Below, in pieces: positions 13,086 through 25,985 of a stretch of DNA of 64,000 bases. Position numbers and translations under genes: made by a program. The DNA lies in assembly GCF_033568475.1 (NCBI RefSeq), contig NC_133121.1, positions 5,146,001-5,210,000 on the forward strand, in the 5' to 3' direction. The stretch's first letter is position 1. Each line of letters begins with the position of its first letter. The notes below the pieces were generated by a model. That model saw nothing but the letters and a program-made list of their open reading frames with translations, was not told the DNA's origin and ran no database searches. The stretch comes from Henckelia pumila. Taxonomy: Eukaryota > Streptophyta > Magnoliopsida > Lamiales > Gesneriaceae.

Positions 13086-13589
13086 ACTTTCAGGTGAAGA
13101 GGTACCCAGATATAATTTAAGTAAAAAGTTAGTATTTAGTGAATTTTGGGATTTTATTAGCATGATTTATATTTAAATTTATTTAGGAATAAAACCGACA
13201 TTAATTTAATTAAAATTGAGTTAATAGGATTATTTTATAAATTTTTGACCGAATAGTGTAATTAACCAGTTAATAAAATATATGGTTGTGATAATTGAGA
13301 TTTGATAAAGATATGTATATATATATACGTATAAATAAATATGAAATAGATAGGAATATTTATATACGTAATTAGCAAATTAAGGAAATTTCAATCTGTA
13401 ATTAATGGATTTTAATTATTAGTAATTAAGTATTAAACATTTGTTTAAAAAAATAAGAAGGAAACGTATAGAAAGGGGAACAAATTAAAAAGAACGATCA
13501 GTAGAAGGGAGTGGCAAAAAATCGTGAGAAAAAGAGGGAGAATAAAAGAGGGGCGGCTAGGGTTTGTTCTTGGCCTTCGATTGCATTCT
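13086..13589 (+). other. Spacer of inverted repeat 1
   Basis: About 500 bp of AT-rich DNA between the two arms, with a short tatata stretch near 13,315-13,330. I see no gene. The right edge, near 13,440-13,580, has a purine-rich stretch. Confidence 0.5.
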
Positions 13590-14465
13590 GAACACGCTCC
13601 AATCCTTGAAACGATTCCAAATCTTCGATCCCCGCATTCTAAGGCAATTTTTAATCTTTTTATTTGACTCATCGTTAAGGTCATATATTTTTCAAAGTGT
13701 AATTGATTCGATTTAATTGATAAAAAGTGTTATTTTCATAGATCTATATGTATATGAAAATTTGAAGTTGTAAAAGTGATTTTATACCCAAAAATACGGT
13801 TGGTATACGGTTACTATTCACATATACTATATGTATACGTCAACAATACACGTATTTTATACGTGTACAGCGTGTGCATGTGTATTTGTTGTGTGCATGT
13901 GTTTAAGTGTCTGCAGTGTGTGTTAAAGTGTGTGTGTCGTGTATATCATATACATATATATATGTACTGTGTGTGTCGTGTGAATAATATATATATGTAA
14001 AGGTGTGTGTGTTGTGTATATTATATATTTTTATTTATGTGCGTGAGTATAGAGTATAAAATAATATAATTGCGTTAGTGCAAGGGTGGGTATGTGTGTT
14101 GTGTGTGCGTGAGTTTGGGGGTGGGGTTGGGTGTGTGCGTGAGTTTGGAAAGGGTGGGGTTGATGTGTGTATATGTGTGTTTGGTTGTGTATTTTTTATG
14201 TGTGTTGTGTACTGATTTTGAAAAGAAGATGAGATGATGTAAAAATATTTTTATAGCTTGTGGTAAAGTTACTAAGAGGTTGACGGAGTGTTGATGTAGG
14301 CTTTTTGGTCATGATGGCTCTCCCAAGAGGAAGACGGAGTGTGGATGTAGGCCATTGAGTTATGATGCCCCTCCATTAGAGATGTAGGCTCTCAGGTCAT
14401 GATGTCCCTCCCATGAGAAAGACGGAGTGTTGATGTAGACCTTTAAGTCATGATGCCCCTTTAAC
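13590..14465 (-). repeat. Right arm of large inverted repeat 1
   Basis: Inverse of 11,889-13,085, with the GT-rich tract at 13,860-14,200 mirroring the CA-rich tract of the left arm. It lacks the hAT MITE. Further right, sequence such as 'gagccattaggctcactag' (near 14,792-14,812) has the look of an LTR U5 region of gypsy elements, but this is only a resemblance. Confidence 0.85.
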
Positions 14466-14822
14466 CTGGATATCCTTGTAATAAGCTTGATCAGGCGACC
14501 ATTTATAAAGCAGATGAAAGTTCCTGAGCCACAGGTCGCAAAAAAAATAATTTATTTTATGAAGTTGAGGTGTATCCTTATGCGATGAGTTTGATATGTG
14601 TTGAAGTGTAAAGTTAAAAAGTGAGGTGTCTCTTTTGCGAAATGTTTGAAAGAGGTGTTGAGGATTGTGTGCTTGTGTGTGGATGCTTGAAGTTTTATGA
14701 GTTTTAAAAAATTAAGTTGATGTTTAAAGTAAAGAGTTAAAGTTTTATATAGTTAAATATTCTTGCTATGTCCGGATATTTCTTGTTGAGCCATTAGGCT
14801 CACTAGAATTTATCGACTAAAA

Positions 14823-15804
14823 TGTCAAGCCCCGAAACCGAGTCGTGCCACCGGAGTTTTTTCAAATTCATACAAATTATAATTATAAAACAACAAGCCT
14901 CGTAGTATAGTATATATCAAACCAATCTTTTCTCATAAATAAAAGTTCCAAAGCATTGTCTTTACAACTCGATAATCCAAAATCTAATAACTAAATACGG
15001 AAAAGACTTAAATAACAAAATATTAATGTATCAATCCCAAAAAATAAAATAACGAAAGTAACTCTTAAGTTTCTTCTATCACCATCCCCAAAACATACTT
15101 GTTCTCGTTCCTCTAAATCATCATCTTCATCATCATCTGGGAGGGAAAAATAAGGGGTTAGTGTTTTGAAAAACACTCAGCAAATGAGGGCCGATCGATA
15201 ATATCAAATATATACATATATATTTATTTAAAAAACTTATAACATAATTCACAACATAAACATTGCATATCATGTATCAACAAAGAATAGCATGAACATC
15301 AGCATAACATATTTGACATGACATAACATAGCATAATTTTGCCAGACACTGAAATTCCTCTCATTATTCGTGGTTAACTGATCATTCCCCTATATGTAAT
15401 TCCTCTAAGGGGTGAGGTCATTGGTCGGTTATTCTTACTCACCGCATCAGGGTCATAACATAACATAGTTTGAAAATTTCTTTTCCACTCATAAATCAAG
15501 TCATAACAGTGCCAAAACGTGCTTTTAACAAAATCATCATGAATAAGAATTATCTAGCAAAATTCCAAATATTATCATGAAAGATCAAAATTTTAAATCA
15601 TACATAATATTTTAAAACATAATCCCACTTAAAGATTGTGTACAAAATCACAAACAAAGCTTGGATCGAAACTTAAAAGCAAAAATCTCAAAAATTCAGA
15701 TCCAATTTTCGAAATTGGCAGATTGTTGTGTTGATCTTTGAGCACTATCTCTTCACGATTCCTAATCCAAATCCATGTGTATGAAGAAGGGAAAGGGCCA
15801 ACTC
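14823..15804 (+). mobile_element. Probable gypsy LTR beginning TGTCAAGCCCCG
   Basis: TGTCAAGCCCCGAAACCG at 14,823 matches the typical 5' end of many plant Ty3/gypsy LTRs. The following AT-rich 1 kb holds no gene. I cannot fix the 3' end. It runs into gag sequence of the opposite orientation near 15,805, which is not the order of an intact element, so this is either a fragment or a rearrangement product. Confidence 0.5.
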
Positions 15805-16278
15805 CTCAGCCAAAAAATATTGCTTCAGAAACACGGTACGGAACTACTGCCATGTGATTGGTCCCGCGGCTAACATAGCAGGTGAGACAGCTTCCCACCA
15901 TTTAATTGTTTTGTCCTCCAAGAATGGAATTGTCACATCTACTTTAAGTGTCTCAAGGACCTCTAGTAATCGCAGTTGGTCCTTCATCTTTTTCATCCAT
16001 TTTCATCCTACTTCAGGGTCGGCATCTCCTTTGAATATTTCAGTTTGGTTCATGCGGAGGGACTCATAATGGAATTTGACTCCATTCTGAGGAGGTGGTG
16101 AAGGTGGCGGATTGCCATTTTCGTTGCCGTTAGTGTTTCCCATCCCTTGGAGGGTCCTTGCCACAATTGTTGCGATAGCTGCAAGGTCCGCTCTGCTAAG
16201 ATTTGTTCCGAGTGGAGGATTCTCACCTGCGTCTTGGCTCGTGCTATTGCGTGTGTTTCTTGGGGGTACTCCGGCCAT
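15805..16278 (-). pseudogene. Gypsy gag fragment, left palindrome arm
   Basis: Reading leftward from the ATG at 16,278 gives a gag N-terminus rich in Asn/Pro, followed by the FHYESLRMN and FKGDADP text typical of gypsy gag. Two in-frame stops follow, and then a second conserved stretch (VDVTIPFLEDK, KWWEAVSPAMLAAG). The frame is lost near 15,805 within the conserved FLKQYF region. The first 390 bp or so is mirrored at 18,176-18,571. Confidence 0.75.
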
Positions 16279-17150
16279 TTCCTACAGTAATGGATTCTTT
16301 AAGATTTTGTCGAAAGATGATATTTAATGAAGGAAGAAAATAGCGGAACAAACGAATCAATAATTGATTAAAAGAATAGAATTTATTTTATTGATTCTCA
16401 AAATGAAAGTAAGCAAAAGGGAACCAAGTATCAAAATATCAAGATATCAAAACCATGCTAAACAAAAATATCAAAACAATGTTTGAGCAAAATAAAACTA
16501 TGCTAGAGGATAGCCTAATCTATAATCTCTCCATCGCTCGAGGCCTCATTCTCTTCAGGAACTTCTTCGGGGACCTCTTACCCTGCAAGGACGGCCAAAT
16601 GGAGCTGATCAATGTACTCGAACGCGGCTAATTTCTGCACCTCTAGGTTTTGTACAGCGTGTTGCAATTCTTGCACTTGATTTTGAGCGTGCAACTTTTG
16701 AGCGGTGAGAGTTTGCACTTGGCTTTGAAGTTCTAACATTGTCATCATTCTTTTGTTGCGTAGGTCCTCGAGTTCAGTAATGGTAGCTAGGGATGACTCC
16801 AACTTCTTTTTCGTATTCTCATGTTACTTTTCCTCTTTATCAAGATAGTATGCAAGCCTTTCCATGTCATCTTCAAGGTGGTCCCTATGCTCCTCAATCT
16901 CACTTTTGTTAGCCTCTAACGTCTTCATGTCTTCAATCATTTCCTCTTTCTTGTGTTGCTCAACGTACAGTAAAGCCATTAGTGACTCGATGATTTGATC
17001 CTTGTTTCGAACAACGTTTTTGTGAGCATTAACTCTTCTATGAGCCATCTTCCTAAATGAAGAGGAATGGATTAAGGACAGAATTCAAACTGATGAAAAA
17101 TTCAAGTAGAATTGAAATAGAACAAGATTTTCGGAAAAATTTTCCACCGT
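15882..17150 (-). repeat. Left arm of large inverted repeat 2
   Basis: The reverse complement matches 17,290-18,571 over its full length: gag start, a spacer of about 240 bp, the coiled-coil ORF and the stretch before it. The two arms face head to head with about 140 bp of unmatched centre (17,151-17,289). Divergence is modest, with scattered substitutions and a few small indels. Confidence 0.88.
16515..17048 (-). pseudogene. Coiled-coil ORF upstream of gypsy gag (left copy)
   Basis: One frame of 178 codons runs from the ATG at 17,048 to the TAG at 16,515, broken only by two TAA codons (after DKEEK and after LAVLAG). The right-hand copy has a sense codon at the first of these. The predicted protein is charged and rich in Glu, Lys, Gln and Leu with heptad-like spacing, so a long coiled coil is likely. 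It ends with an acidic tail (DGEIID). It lies 5' of gag in the same orientation, separated by about 240 bp. I do not recognise the family. An extra ORF before gag is known in some gypsy groups such as Ogre, but no specific match is claimed. Confidence 0.6.
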
Positions 17151-17399
17151 ACTGAAAAATTTGACGTTGTTAAATTTCGACCAATATCAACGTCTCCTGA
17201 CCCAAAACAACCCAATGAATCAAACACATACTTTGTATGATCAGTGATGCCTTGAGCCCAAATTCAGCCGTTTGAGCCTTTGAATTCGCCTTTCTGCAAT
17301 TTTTGGAAAAAAAATTCCGAAAATCTTGTTTTATTTCAATTCTGCCTGAATTTTTCATCAGTTTGAATTCTGACCTTAATCCATTCCTCTTTATTTAGG

Positions 17400-17935
17400 A
17401 AGTGGCTCGTACCAGAGTTACAGCTCGCGAAAACATTGTTCGAAACAAGGATCAAATCATCAAGTCACTAAGGACTTCACTGCACGTTGAGCAACACGAG
17501 AAAGAGAAAATGATTGAAGACATGAAAACGTTATAGGCTAACAAGAGTAAGATTGAGGAGCATAGGGACCACCTTGAAGACGACGTAGAAAGGCTTGCAT
17601 ACTATCCTGATAAGGAGGAGAAGGAACATGAGGAGACAAAAAGAAGTTGGAGTCATCCCTAGCTACCATCATTGAACTCGAGGACCTACGCAACCAAAGA
17701 ATGATGACAATGTTAGAACTTGAAAACCAAGTTCAAACTCTCACTGCTCAAAAGTTGCACGCTCAAAATCAAGTGCAAGAATTGCAACACGCTGTACAAA
17801 AACCGGAGGTGCAGAACTTAGCCGCGTTCGAGTACATTGATCAGCTCCATTTGGCAGCCCTTGCAGGGAGAAGAGGTCCCCGTAGACGTTCCTGAAGAAA
17901 ATTAGGTCTCGGGAGATGGAGAGATCATAGATTAG
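17400..17935 (+). pseudogene. Coiled-coil ORF upstream of gypsy gag (right copy)
   Basis: Inverted duplicate of 16,515-17,048. The start codon is lost by a small deletion ('gaagtggctcg' against 'gaagatggctc'). A TAG interrupts near 17,535, and one-base changes shift the frame near 17,640 and 17,870. The surviving part still reads as the same Gln/Leu/Glu-rich coiled coil. The bases just before the start resemble a splice acceptor (ttatttag), so the original protein may have been spliced. Confidence 0.55.
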
Positions 17936-18175
17936 GCTATCCTCTAACATATATAGTTTTATTTTGCTCAAATATTGATTTGATATTTTTGTTTAACATG
18001 GTTTTGATATCTTGATATTTTTATACTTAGCTCTCTTTTGTTTACTTTTATTTTGAGAATCAATAAAATAAATTCTATTCTTTTGATCAATTATTGATTC
18101 GTTTGTTCCGTTATTTCCTTTCTTCATTAAATATCATCTTTTGACAAAATCTTAAAGAATCCATTACTGTAGAAA

Positions 18176-18571
18176 ATGTCCGGAGTACCCCCAAGAAACA
18201 CAAGAAATAGCACGAGCCAAGACGGAGGCGAGAATCCGCCACTCAGAACCAATTTTAGCAGAGCGGACCCTGCAGCTATCGCAACAATATAGGCAACGAC
18301 CCTCCAAGGGATGGAAAACACTAACGACAACGGCAATGGAAATCCGCCACCTCCACCACCTCCTCATAATGAAGTCAAATTCCATTATGAGTCCCTCCGT
18401 AAGAACCGTACTGAAATGTTCAAAGGAGATGCCGACCCTAAATTAGCACGAAACTGGATGAAGAAGATGGAGGACAAACTGCGGTTACTAGAGATCCCTG
18501 AGGCACTTAAAGTAGATGTGACAATTCCATTCTTGAAGGACAAAGAAAGTAAATGATGGAAAGCCGTCTCA
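18176..18571 (+). pseudogene. Gypsy gag fragment, right palindrome arm
   Basis: ATG at 18,176 opens the same gag N-terminus as the left arm, with an in-frame TAG at 18,290 and another stop (TGA) at about 18,554. It carries a run of seven prolines, then FHYESLRKN and FKGDADP. It is cut at 18,571 by the Helitron. A small fragment of the original gag remains. Confidence 0.75.
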
Positions 18572-20528
18572 TCTATCTATTTTATAAAACATGGGCCTAT
18601 TAGAAAAACTAATTTATGGTGTTATGGTGTAGCAAAGAGGAATTCCAAAAATAGCATTTTTATTACTTTACTTAATCAACTATAATTGGGGTTAAATTTG
18701 GAAATTGGTGACTTATTTCGTGCAAAACCACCTAAATATGTAATGATTAACGGATTAGTTTAAAATTAAAATTTTAAATTTAAAATCCCCAGTACTTGGT
18801 CAATGGTTTATGCGAAATAATAGGGATTAATTTCATTCCAAATCCTCACTACTTGTCTGTCAATTGTTCAGGATTTATTTCATTTCCAATTCTCCAATAA
18901 CTGTATTTGTGTGCAGATTAATATTTTAACCATTAACTATTACTGGTATGGTTCCTCACATCGTTTTGATTGTATTCGATTGAATGAATTAATTTAATTA
19001 TACAATTTTCTCGATTTATTGTCAGATCTGACGCCTGTCTCGACCCATCGTTGAAACAACTTAAGAATTCGTGGAAAACCAACAATAGATATCATATTCG
19101 TTGTCTGTTTAATTGTTCGAGTTGTATTTTTATTTTTTGAGAATTGCAAATTTGTTGTATTTGATACAGTATTGTGAGATTGAGAATATTGTACAACTTT
19201 CAATATTTGACATGGAAAATATATATTGATTTATAAAAATTAGTTCCGTATTTCTCTGCATTTTGATGAGTCTTTTGCTTTCCATTTAAAAGCACTCCAA
19301 TTTTGAAAGTGTAATTTTGGTTTGAGGTTTGATTCACATCGCAAATCAATTTCATTGCTTGCACGTTCATTGTATTCTTGAATCACGTTAATCACATGCT
19401 TTGATTTTGCATTTTTGTTTTATTAATTTTATTGCCAATATTTACTTATTTATTTTTAGCAAACTACCAATATTTATTTATTACCTCAAAAATTTACTTC
19501 ACCACCATATAATTAATATAATTGTAAATTTTTAATATATTATTTATTATTTATTACTTTCTTCAATGAATATATTATTCTCTCAAAATATTTATTTAAT
19601 TTTTAATCTATTATTATTTATTCAAAATTTTAGTTCACTACCATATACTTAATATAATTCTAAATTTTTTATATATTATTTATTAATTTCCTCAATGAAT
19701 ATATTATGTCTCAAAAATGTTTATAAATATTAATTTACATGTCTTGAAGTCCACAAAGTGGATCCACGACACTCACATTTTTTAATCAAAAATACTATTT
19801 CAATATATATTTAATAAACAAATTATTTGACATGGAAATTTAGTTCATTAAGTACGATATTATATATTGTAAAACATATTTGACATGGAAAATATTATAA
19901 AATCATGTCAAATAATGATTTATTTTAATTATTTTTATTTTTATAATATAATCATATTTAATAATATTTTCAACGTGATTTTAAATCTATTATTTACTTA
20001 TAATCATAACGAATAATTTTGACAACCAAATATATAAGTTTTTAATTCAATATAATGTATTTCAATAATTTTATAATAATGTATTTTCATTTTGAAATTA
20101 AAATTTAATTTTTCAATTTAAAACATATTGTCACACATATCTAAAGTATGAACGAAATATCTAACTCAATTTCCACATACTACACGGTACCTGGTTTTTG
20201 CAACTACTAGAAGTTTGGAAACAATGAATCACGTGAATGCAGTAGATCATATCCCTATAAATATTGTCAATAATACGCCACACATTGAAAGCACAACACA
20301 AGTCAGTTACCTTTCAGTTTCATGCTATCGTACTAACCATTTTAATAAAAAAAAACTTTTAATGTTACCAATATAGATATTAGTATTATGTTCAATCTTA
20401 GATATGACGAGACTTTCATTTATTAATAAAAGATACGTGAATGTATATATAAATTATTTTATTATGTTACTTAGTCGTCATCTATTGTGTTATGCAGAAC
20501 ACAAACATTTCTAGCTTCATCTTTTATA

Positions 20529-21325
20529 GTGTTGAAAGACGTCGATTATTGTCATTGAATCAACGTGAAAAAAGGTAATCTATGACCGAAGAACAACGAC
20601 AATCTTATCTTGCTCGACGTTGATCAAGATATCAAACGAAAATAATGGATTTGAAATCTTCCAATACTACTTCACATGAACGTATGATATCCAATAAAAT
20701 ATTTTTTTTTACATTTAATCTGTTTATTTTATTTTATTAAATTTTCTCAAATTATTGCACCATATATCATTTATTTAAAATACGAATATAAATCTTGCTT
20801 CAATTATTTGACATAAAATACATTTCAAATCTACATATATTTTTGGACAGATCAACAACAACATTGGAGATTGGCACAACGTAATAGACGACAATCAATA
20901 AATGAGGAAGCAAGAAGCAATTATTTAGCCCATCGTCGTACAACTTACCAAAGAGGGAGACAAGCATATACTCTTTCCAATAACAATTTAACTACACAAA
21001 ACACATGCATTTCAAAATCAACTCATAACATCAATGAATGATGTAAGTACGTTTTACAATATATAATATTGTTTCCACATTTTTATTTTAAAAAAATTAT
21101 ATTCATTAGTTTGTTTATCCTAAAAAAATTTAAGTTTTAACCTTTTAGGTATTGATACAACTACGGTGCGACAAACATGTTGGTTGAAACCAATATCTTA
21201 TCACATCTTAACATCAAATTTGAGCGTGGAAATGATAGCACCATCAACAACCAACAAATGATGTTATTCAAGGTCGTTTATAAAATTCAATAAATAATTA
21301 CTTCAATATATATGTATATATATGT

Positions 21326-21360
<35 letters not shown>

Positions 21361-24300
21361 GTTTTAATACAATTTCACATCACGTTTCACATATATACTT
21401 TTTACATAAACTTTAGGTGATGTCATTCACATATGCATTAGAAGATGTTGGTTCTAACTATATGATTTGACATGCATACAAGTATGCATATATTATTGAC
21501 TTCAAATAATTAATTTATTTGAAAATAACTATAGGGACTAATTATATTGAAAACAATGTAGTCGGTAACACACGAAGATATCTACGTCCACGTCGATATC
21601 ATAACATAGCAAGAAATTTTAATGAGAATCAACAACATGATAGATGGATTTTACCTCAATCAACGATCTGTCTACATTGTCAAGCTTTATTATTCCATGG
21701 TGAAAAGTCTCAATTTTGTTGTCGAAATGGACGTACAAAATTAGATCCAATACCTACACTATTTGAATTGCGAGAACTATTTGCTGCGAACAATGAAAAA
21801 GGTAGACATTTCATTCAGTACATAAGGGCCTATAATCATGTGTTCTCTTTTACATCTATGGAAGTGAATGTAGATGAATCATTGGCAAACGGTGCAAATG
21901 AAATTTATATATTTCGAGCTCATTGGTCAATATATCATTCGATCAAAAGTCTTCTACCACATGACCATAATAGGCCGAGGTACATGCAGATGTGGATTTT
22001 TGACACAGACCATGAAGTCGACAACAGACTTCAAGAAAATCATGAATTAAGAGTTGATAATAAAAATACAAAACATTCTGGACAAATACAATCCATTTGT
22101 TCGTTTGTTTCGACAAATAGGCCAACGTGGGGACATTCCTAACATCAAACTTATTATCAAGCAACAACAACCTCATTCACATGAGTACAGTCTACCAACA
22201 ACATCTCAGGTTGCAGCTGTAATTGTTGACAATAAATGTACAGACAACTTGAGTAGTCGTGACATTGTCGTACAGGAAATCGGTGGAAACTTGATGAATA
22301 TTCAAGATATTGTTGGTTATTATGATCTTCTACAATATGCACTCCTTTTGCCACATGGTACATATGGTTGTGACAAAAATAGGCGAATTATTGACGGAAC
22401 TCCAATAACATGTTTAGACTACTATGCACACATGTTACAGGTGAGAAAAAAATCATAACATTATATTATATTTTATTAATTAATTATAATATTATTATTG
22501 TAAGTTTAATGCAACAATAATTTCATTAAAAAACTTTTACACCTGATCAGATATAATTATTCGTCATTACTGCTTCAAGGAGATTGTCTACTACAACAAT
22601 ATGTAGTGGAAAATTATGTGAATATCGAAACACATAGACTAAGATGGATACGTTCAAATCAACAAAAAATTCGATCTGAACTTTATCAAGGACTGCAAGA
22701 TTGTTTACAAGGCGATGAGAATAATGCAGGTACAACAAATTTATTTTATAATTTTTTTTACAATTTATTATTTTCATAATTTTCCAAAAAAAAATATACT
22801 ATGCAGAAAATGTTGGTCATAGAACGGTACTTCCATCATCTTTCAAAGAAAGCCCCTGTGACATGTACCAACGATACCAAAATTCCATGACATTGGTACA
22901 AACTTATGGTAAGCCAGATTTGATGTTTAAAATGACATGCAATCCGAATTGGAGAGAAATAAAAGAACAACTACTTCCTGGACAATTCCCTCAAGACCGT
23001 CCAGATTTGATTACAAGAATATTTAGATCTAAATTTGAAGATTCAAGAAAGATATTGTGGATACATGAGTTTTAGAAAAAGTTCTTTCTTACTCATATGT
23101 TATTGAGTACCAAAAGAGGGGATTGCCTCATATCCACATTTGGTTATATTTGAAAATATTGATAAGTTGCGTACTCCAGATGACTTTGACTTAATCGTGC
23201 ATGCTGAAATACGTTCATCGATAGAAGAACCAAATCTATTTGAAGCAGTTACACACCATATGATACATGGGCCATGTGGATTAATCAATCCTCAAAGTCC
23301 ATGTATGAAAGATGGTAAATGTAAGAAGAACTTTCCAAAACCATTTGTACTAAATACTTCTCGAGGAGATGATTCATATATTTTGTATCAAAGACGAGAA
23401 GGTGCACACACATTTGATATCAATAATGATCAAGTTATGATTGATAATGGTTGGATTGTCCCTTACAATCTGTGACTTCTATTGAAATATGATTGTCATA
23501 TTAATATTGAAGTATGTGGAGGGATTAAATGTGTCAAGTATATGTACAAATACATTCATAAAGTACATGATCGAGTCGCATTGGATTTACGTGATGGAAA
23601 TAATACTGATGAAATCCAACAGTTCATTGACGGAAGGTGGATTTGCGCTCCTGAGGAATTGTGACGAATTTACTCATATGAATTCAGTAGGATGTATCCT
23701 TCAGTTATTAGGATACAAATACATTTACCAAACCGACATTTAATAAATTTTGATATACTTCAACAGGTAAGCGATATAGTTGCAGATTAAGTTAATTCAA
23801 AGACTATGCTTACAGAATTTTTCACAATGAATTATGATCCTACCATCATTGGAAAGTAATTATATCGAGAATTTCCACAATACTTCACATTGATGCAATC
23901 CGGAAAAAAGTGAATTCATCAAAGAAGCCAAAATAAAGTAGTGCGAAGAGTATATATTGTGTCACAATCTGAAGGTAAAATATTTTATTTGAGTGTTCTT
24001 TTAAATCATGTTAGAGGACCAAGTTCTTTTAAAGAACTCATGACAATATATGGGGTTGTATATGCAACATTCAAAGAGGCGGATGAAATAAGAGGGCTTT
24101 TGGAACATGATGATTATGTTCATCAATGTTTACAAGAAGCATGATCTATTAATATGTCATTTTCATTAAGAAGGTTGTTCGTTTCTATATTGGTGTTTTG
24201 TCAACCAACAAGGGTTCGACAACTTTGGGATGATTTTCACATGTACATGTCTAATGATTATGGTAGATCATTGTTCGGCAAGTAGTGTATTCATCGTCAA

Positions 24301-25869
24301 CAAATTGCTTCTTGAGATACGACGTTTGATGCATCAGTACAAAAAAACACTGGAGGATTTTGATTGCCATCAATAAGTGTCGAATTTTTGGGTGAATAGT
24401 CTCTCCCAAGAATAATCGAGGATGAACTATGTATTCAAATACCTGAAGAAGATTTGAGATATATTGAATATTTGAATACTCAACAAAGGATAGTTTTTGA
24501 AACTATAATGGAAAGTATTATGAATAACCGCTCAAACCTTTTTTTCATCGATGGTCCTGGAGGAACTGGTAAAACTTTTCTGTACCGGTCAATTTTGGCA
24601 CACTTGAGAAAGAATGCTAATATTGTAATTTTCGTAACAAATTCCGGGATATCTGCAACATTTTTGCCAAGTGGCAGGACTGCACACTCACGTTTCAGAT
24701 CCCAGTTACACCAACAACATCGACATTATGCAAGATTAAGAAACAGACAGATCTTGCAGAATTAATTCGACGTGCAAAAGCTGCAGTTTGGGATGAGGCT
24801 CCAATGGCAAATCATTTTGCATTTGAATCTGTGAATCAAACATTCCAAGATATTATGAAAAATCAATTGTCACTTGGTGAAAAAACTATTATTCTTGGTG
24901 GAGACTTTAGACATATATTACGGATTGTGAAACGAGGTTCAATGAGAGATCAAATTGTAGCAAGTGTTTCAAAATTGACATTCTGGCATCATGTCAAGAT
25001 ATTACATCTCGACCAAAATATGAGATCTACCCAAGATCTTGAGTTCTCTCAATTCCTATTACGTGTAGGTGATGGCATGCAAGAAACTGTAAAAGATAAT
25101 TTTATAAGGTTGCCAGATTCAATGATCATATCATGGGAAGGTGAACAATCAATTCATCAGTTGATTAATTCTATTTTCCCTAGAATTGAAGATCATGTGA
25201 ATGATGCCAAATACATGGTTGACAGAGTTATTATTAACCACCCCAAAAGATAAAGATGTCGATAAGATTAATGAAGCTGTTATTTAAAAATTTCTTGGTG
25301 AAGAAAGAGAGTACAATTCTTGGGACTTTGTTTCTGATGATAATAATAAACTTTTCCAAGAAGAGTTTTTAAATTTCCTCCGTTCTAATGGTTTATCACC
25401 CCATAAGATCACATTGTAAGTAGGTTGTCCAATTATGTTGTTAAGAAATGTTACACCTGAACTTGGTCTATGTAATGGAACGAGATTAATATGTCACAAT
25501 CTTGGTAGAAACTATCTAGATGCTGAGATCATAACAGGTCCTTATAAAGGTACACGATATTTTCTTCATCGAATTCCATTGAAGAGTGAAGAAAATTCTG
25601 GACTACCATTTGAGTTAACACGTAGACAGTTCCCAATATGGTTAAGTTTTGCTCTCACAATAAATAAAGCACAAGGGCAAACAATACCACATATTGGTAT
25701 TTTCTTGTGTAATCATGTGTTTAGTCATGGCCAGCTATATGTGGCACTTTCAAGAGGAATTTCTCAACAAAGCACAAAGCTTTTGGTCAAAGATGGAAAG
25801 CTACAAAATCTATCTGGTATGTATACGAAAAATGTTCTATACAAAGATGTATTGCTACCACATAGATGA
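20529..25869 (+). pseudogene. Helitron Rep/Pif1-type helicase gene, broken
   Basis: Small arginine-rich N-terminal exons come first (near 20,529-20,690 and 20,848-20,990), then the main exon from about 21,519 with a zinc-finger-like CLHCQALLFH...FCC. The next parts are separated by clear introns (donor after 22,440, acceptor before 22,552; acceptor before 22,807). The Rep HUH nuclease motif PHIHIW is at 23,126-23,143 and the two-tyrosine motif (YMYKYIHK) near 23,540. The Pif1 helicase shows Walker A GPGGTGKT at 24,553-24,576, Walker B WDEAP near 24,790, and the last motifs INKAQGQT and HGQLYVALSR near 25,660-25,755. Frame shifts (near 22,050, 23,060 and 24,700) and several stops disable it. 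Known role of the family: rolling-circle transposition of Helitrons. Confidence 0.93.
21323..21358. repeat. TA microsatellite in a Helitron intron
   Basis: An AT-alternating tract lies within an intron of the Helitron gene. It is longer here than in copy 1 at the matching site (near 7,142-7,170), so it expanded after the copies separated. Confidence 0.7.
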
Positions 25870-25985
25870 TGACAATAAAAAAGGTGAGACATTATAATTT
25901 CTTATCATAGTGAGAATAGTATTTGCATATAAATATTGATACACAACTGATGCACCTAATTTTGGAATGCAGGTCAAATATAAAT

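Larger units (their letters stand above)
17290..18571 (+). repeat. Right arm of large inverted repeat 2
   Basis: Mirror image of 15,882-17,150. It ends exactly at 18,571, where the left arm continues with further gag codons but this arm switches to the Helitron. The switch follows an A and the new sequence begins TC, as expected for a Helitron 5' boundary. Confidence 0.88.

Noticed and set aside
21519..25897. Helitron gene as an active autonomous transposase
   Set aside because: HUH and helicase motifs are intact, but frame shifts near 22,050, 23,060 and 24,700 and several stops cannot be explained as introns.
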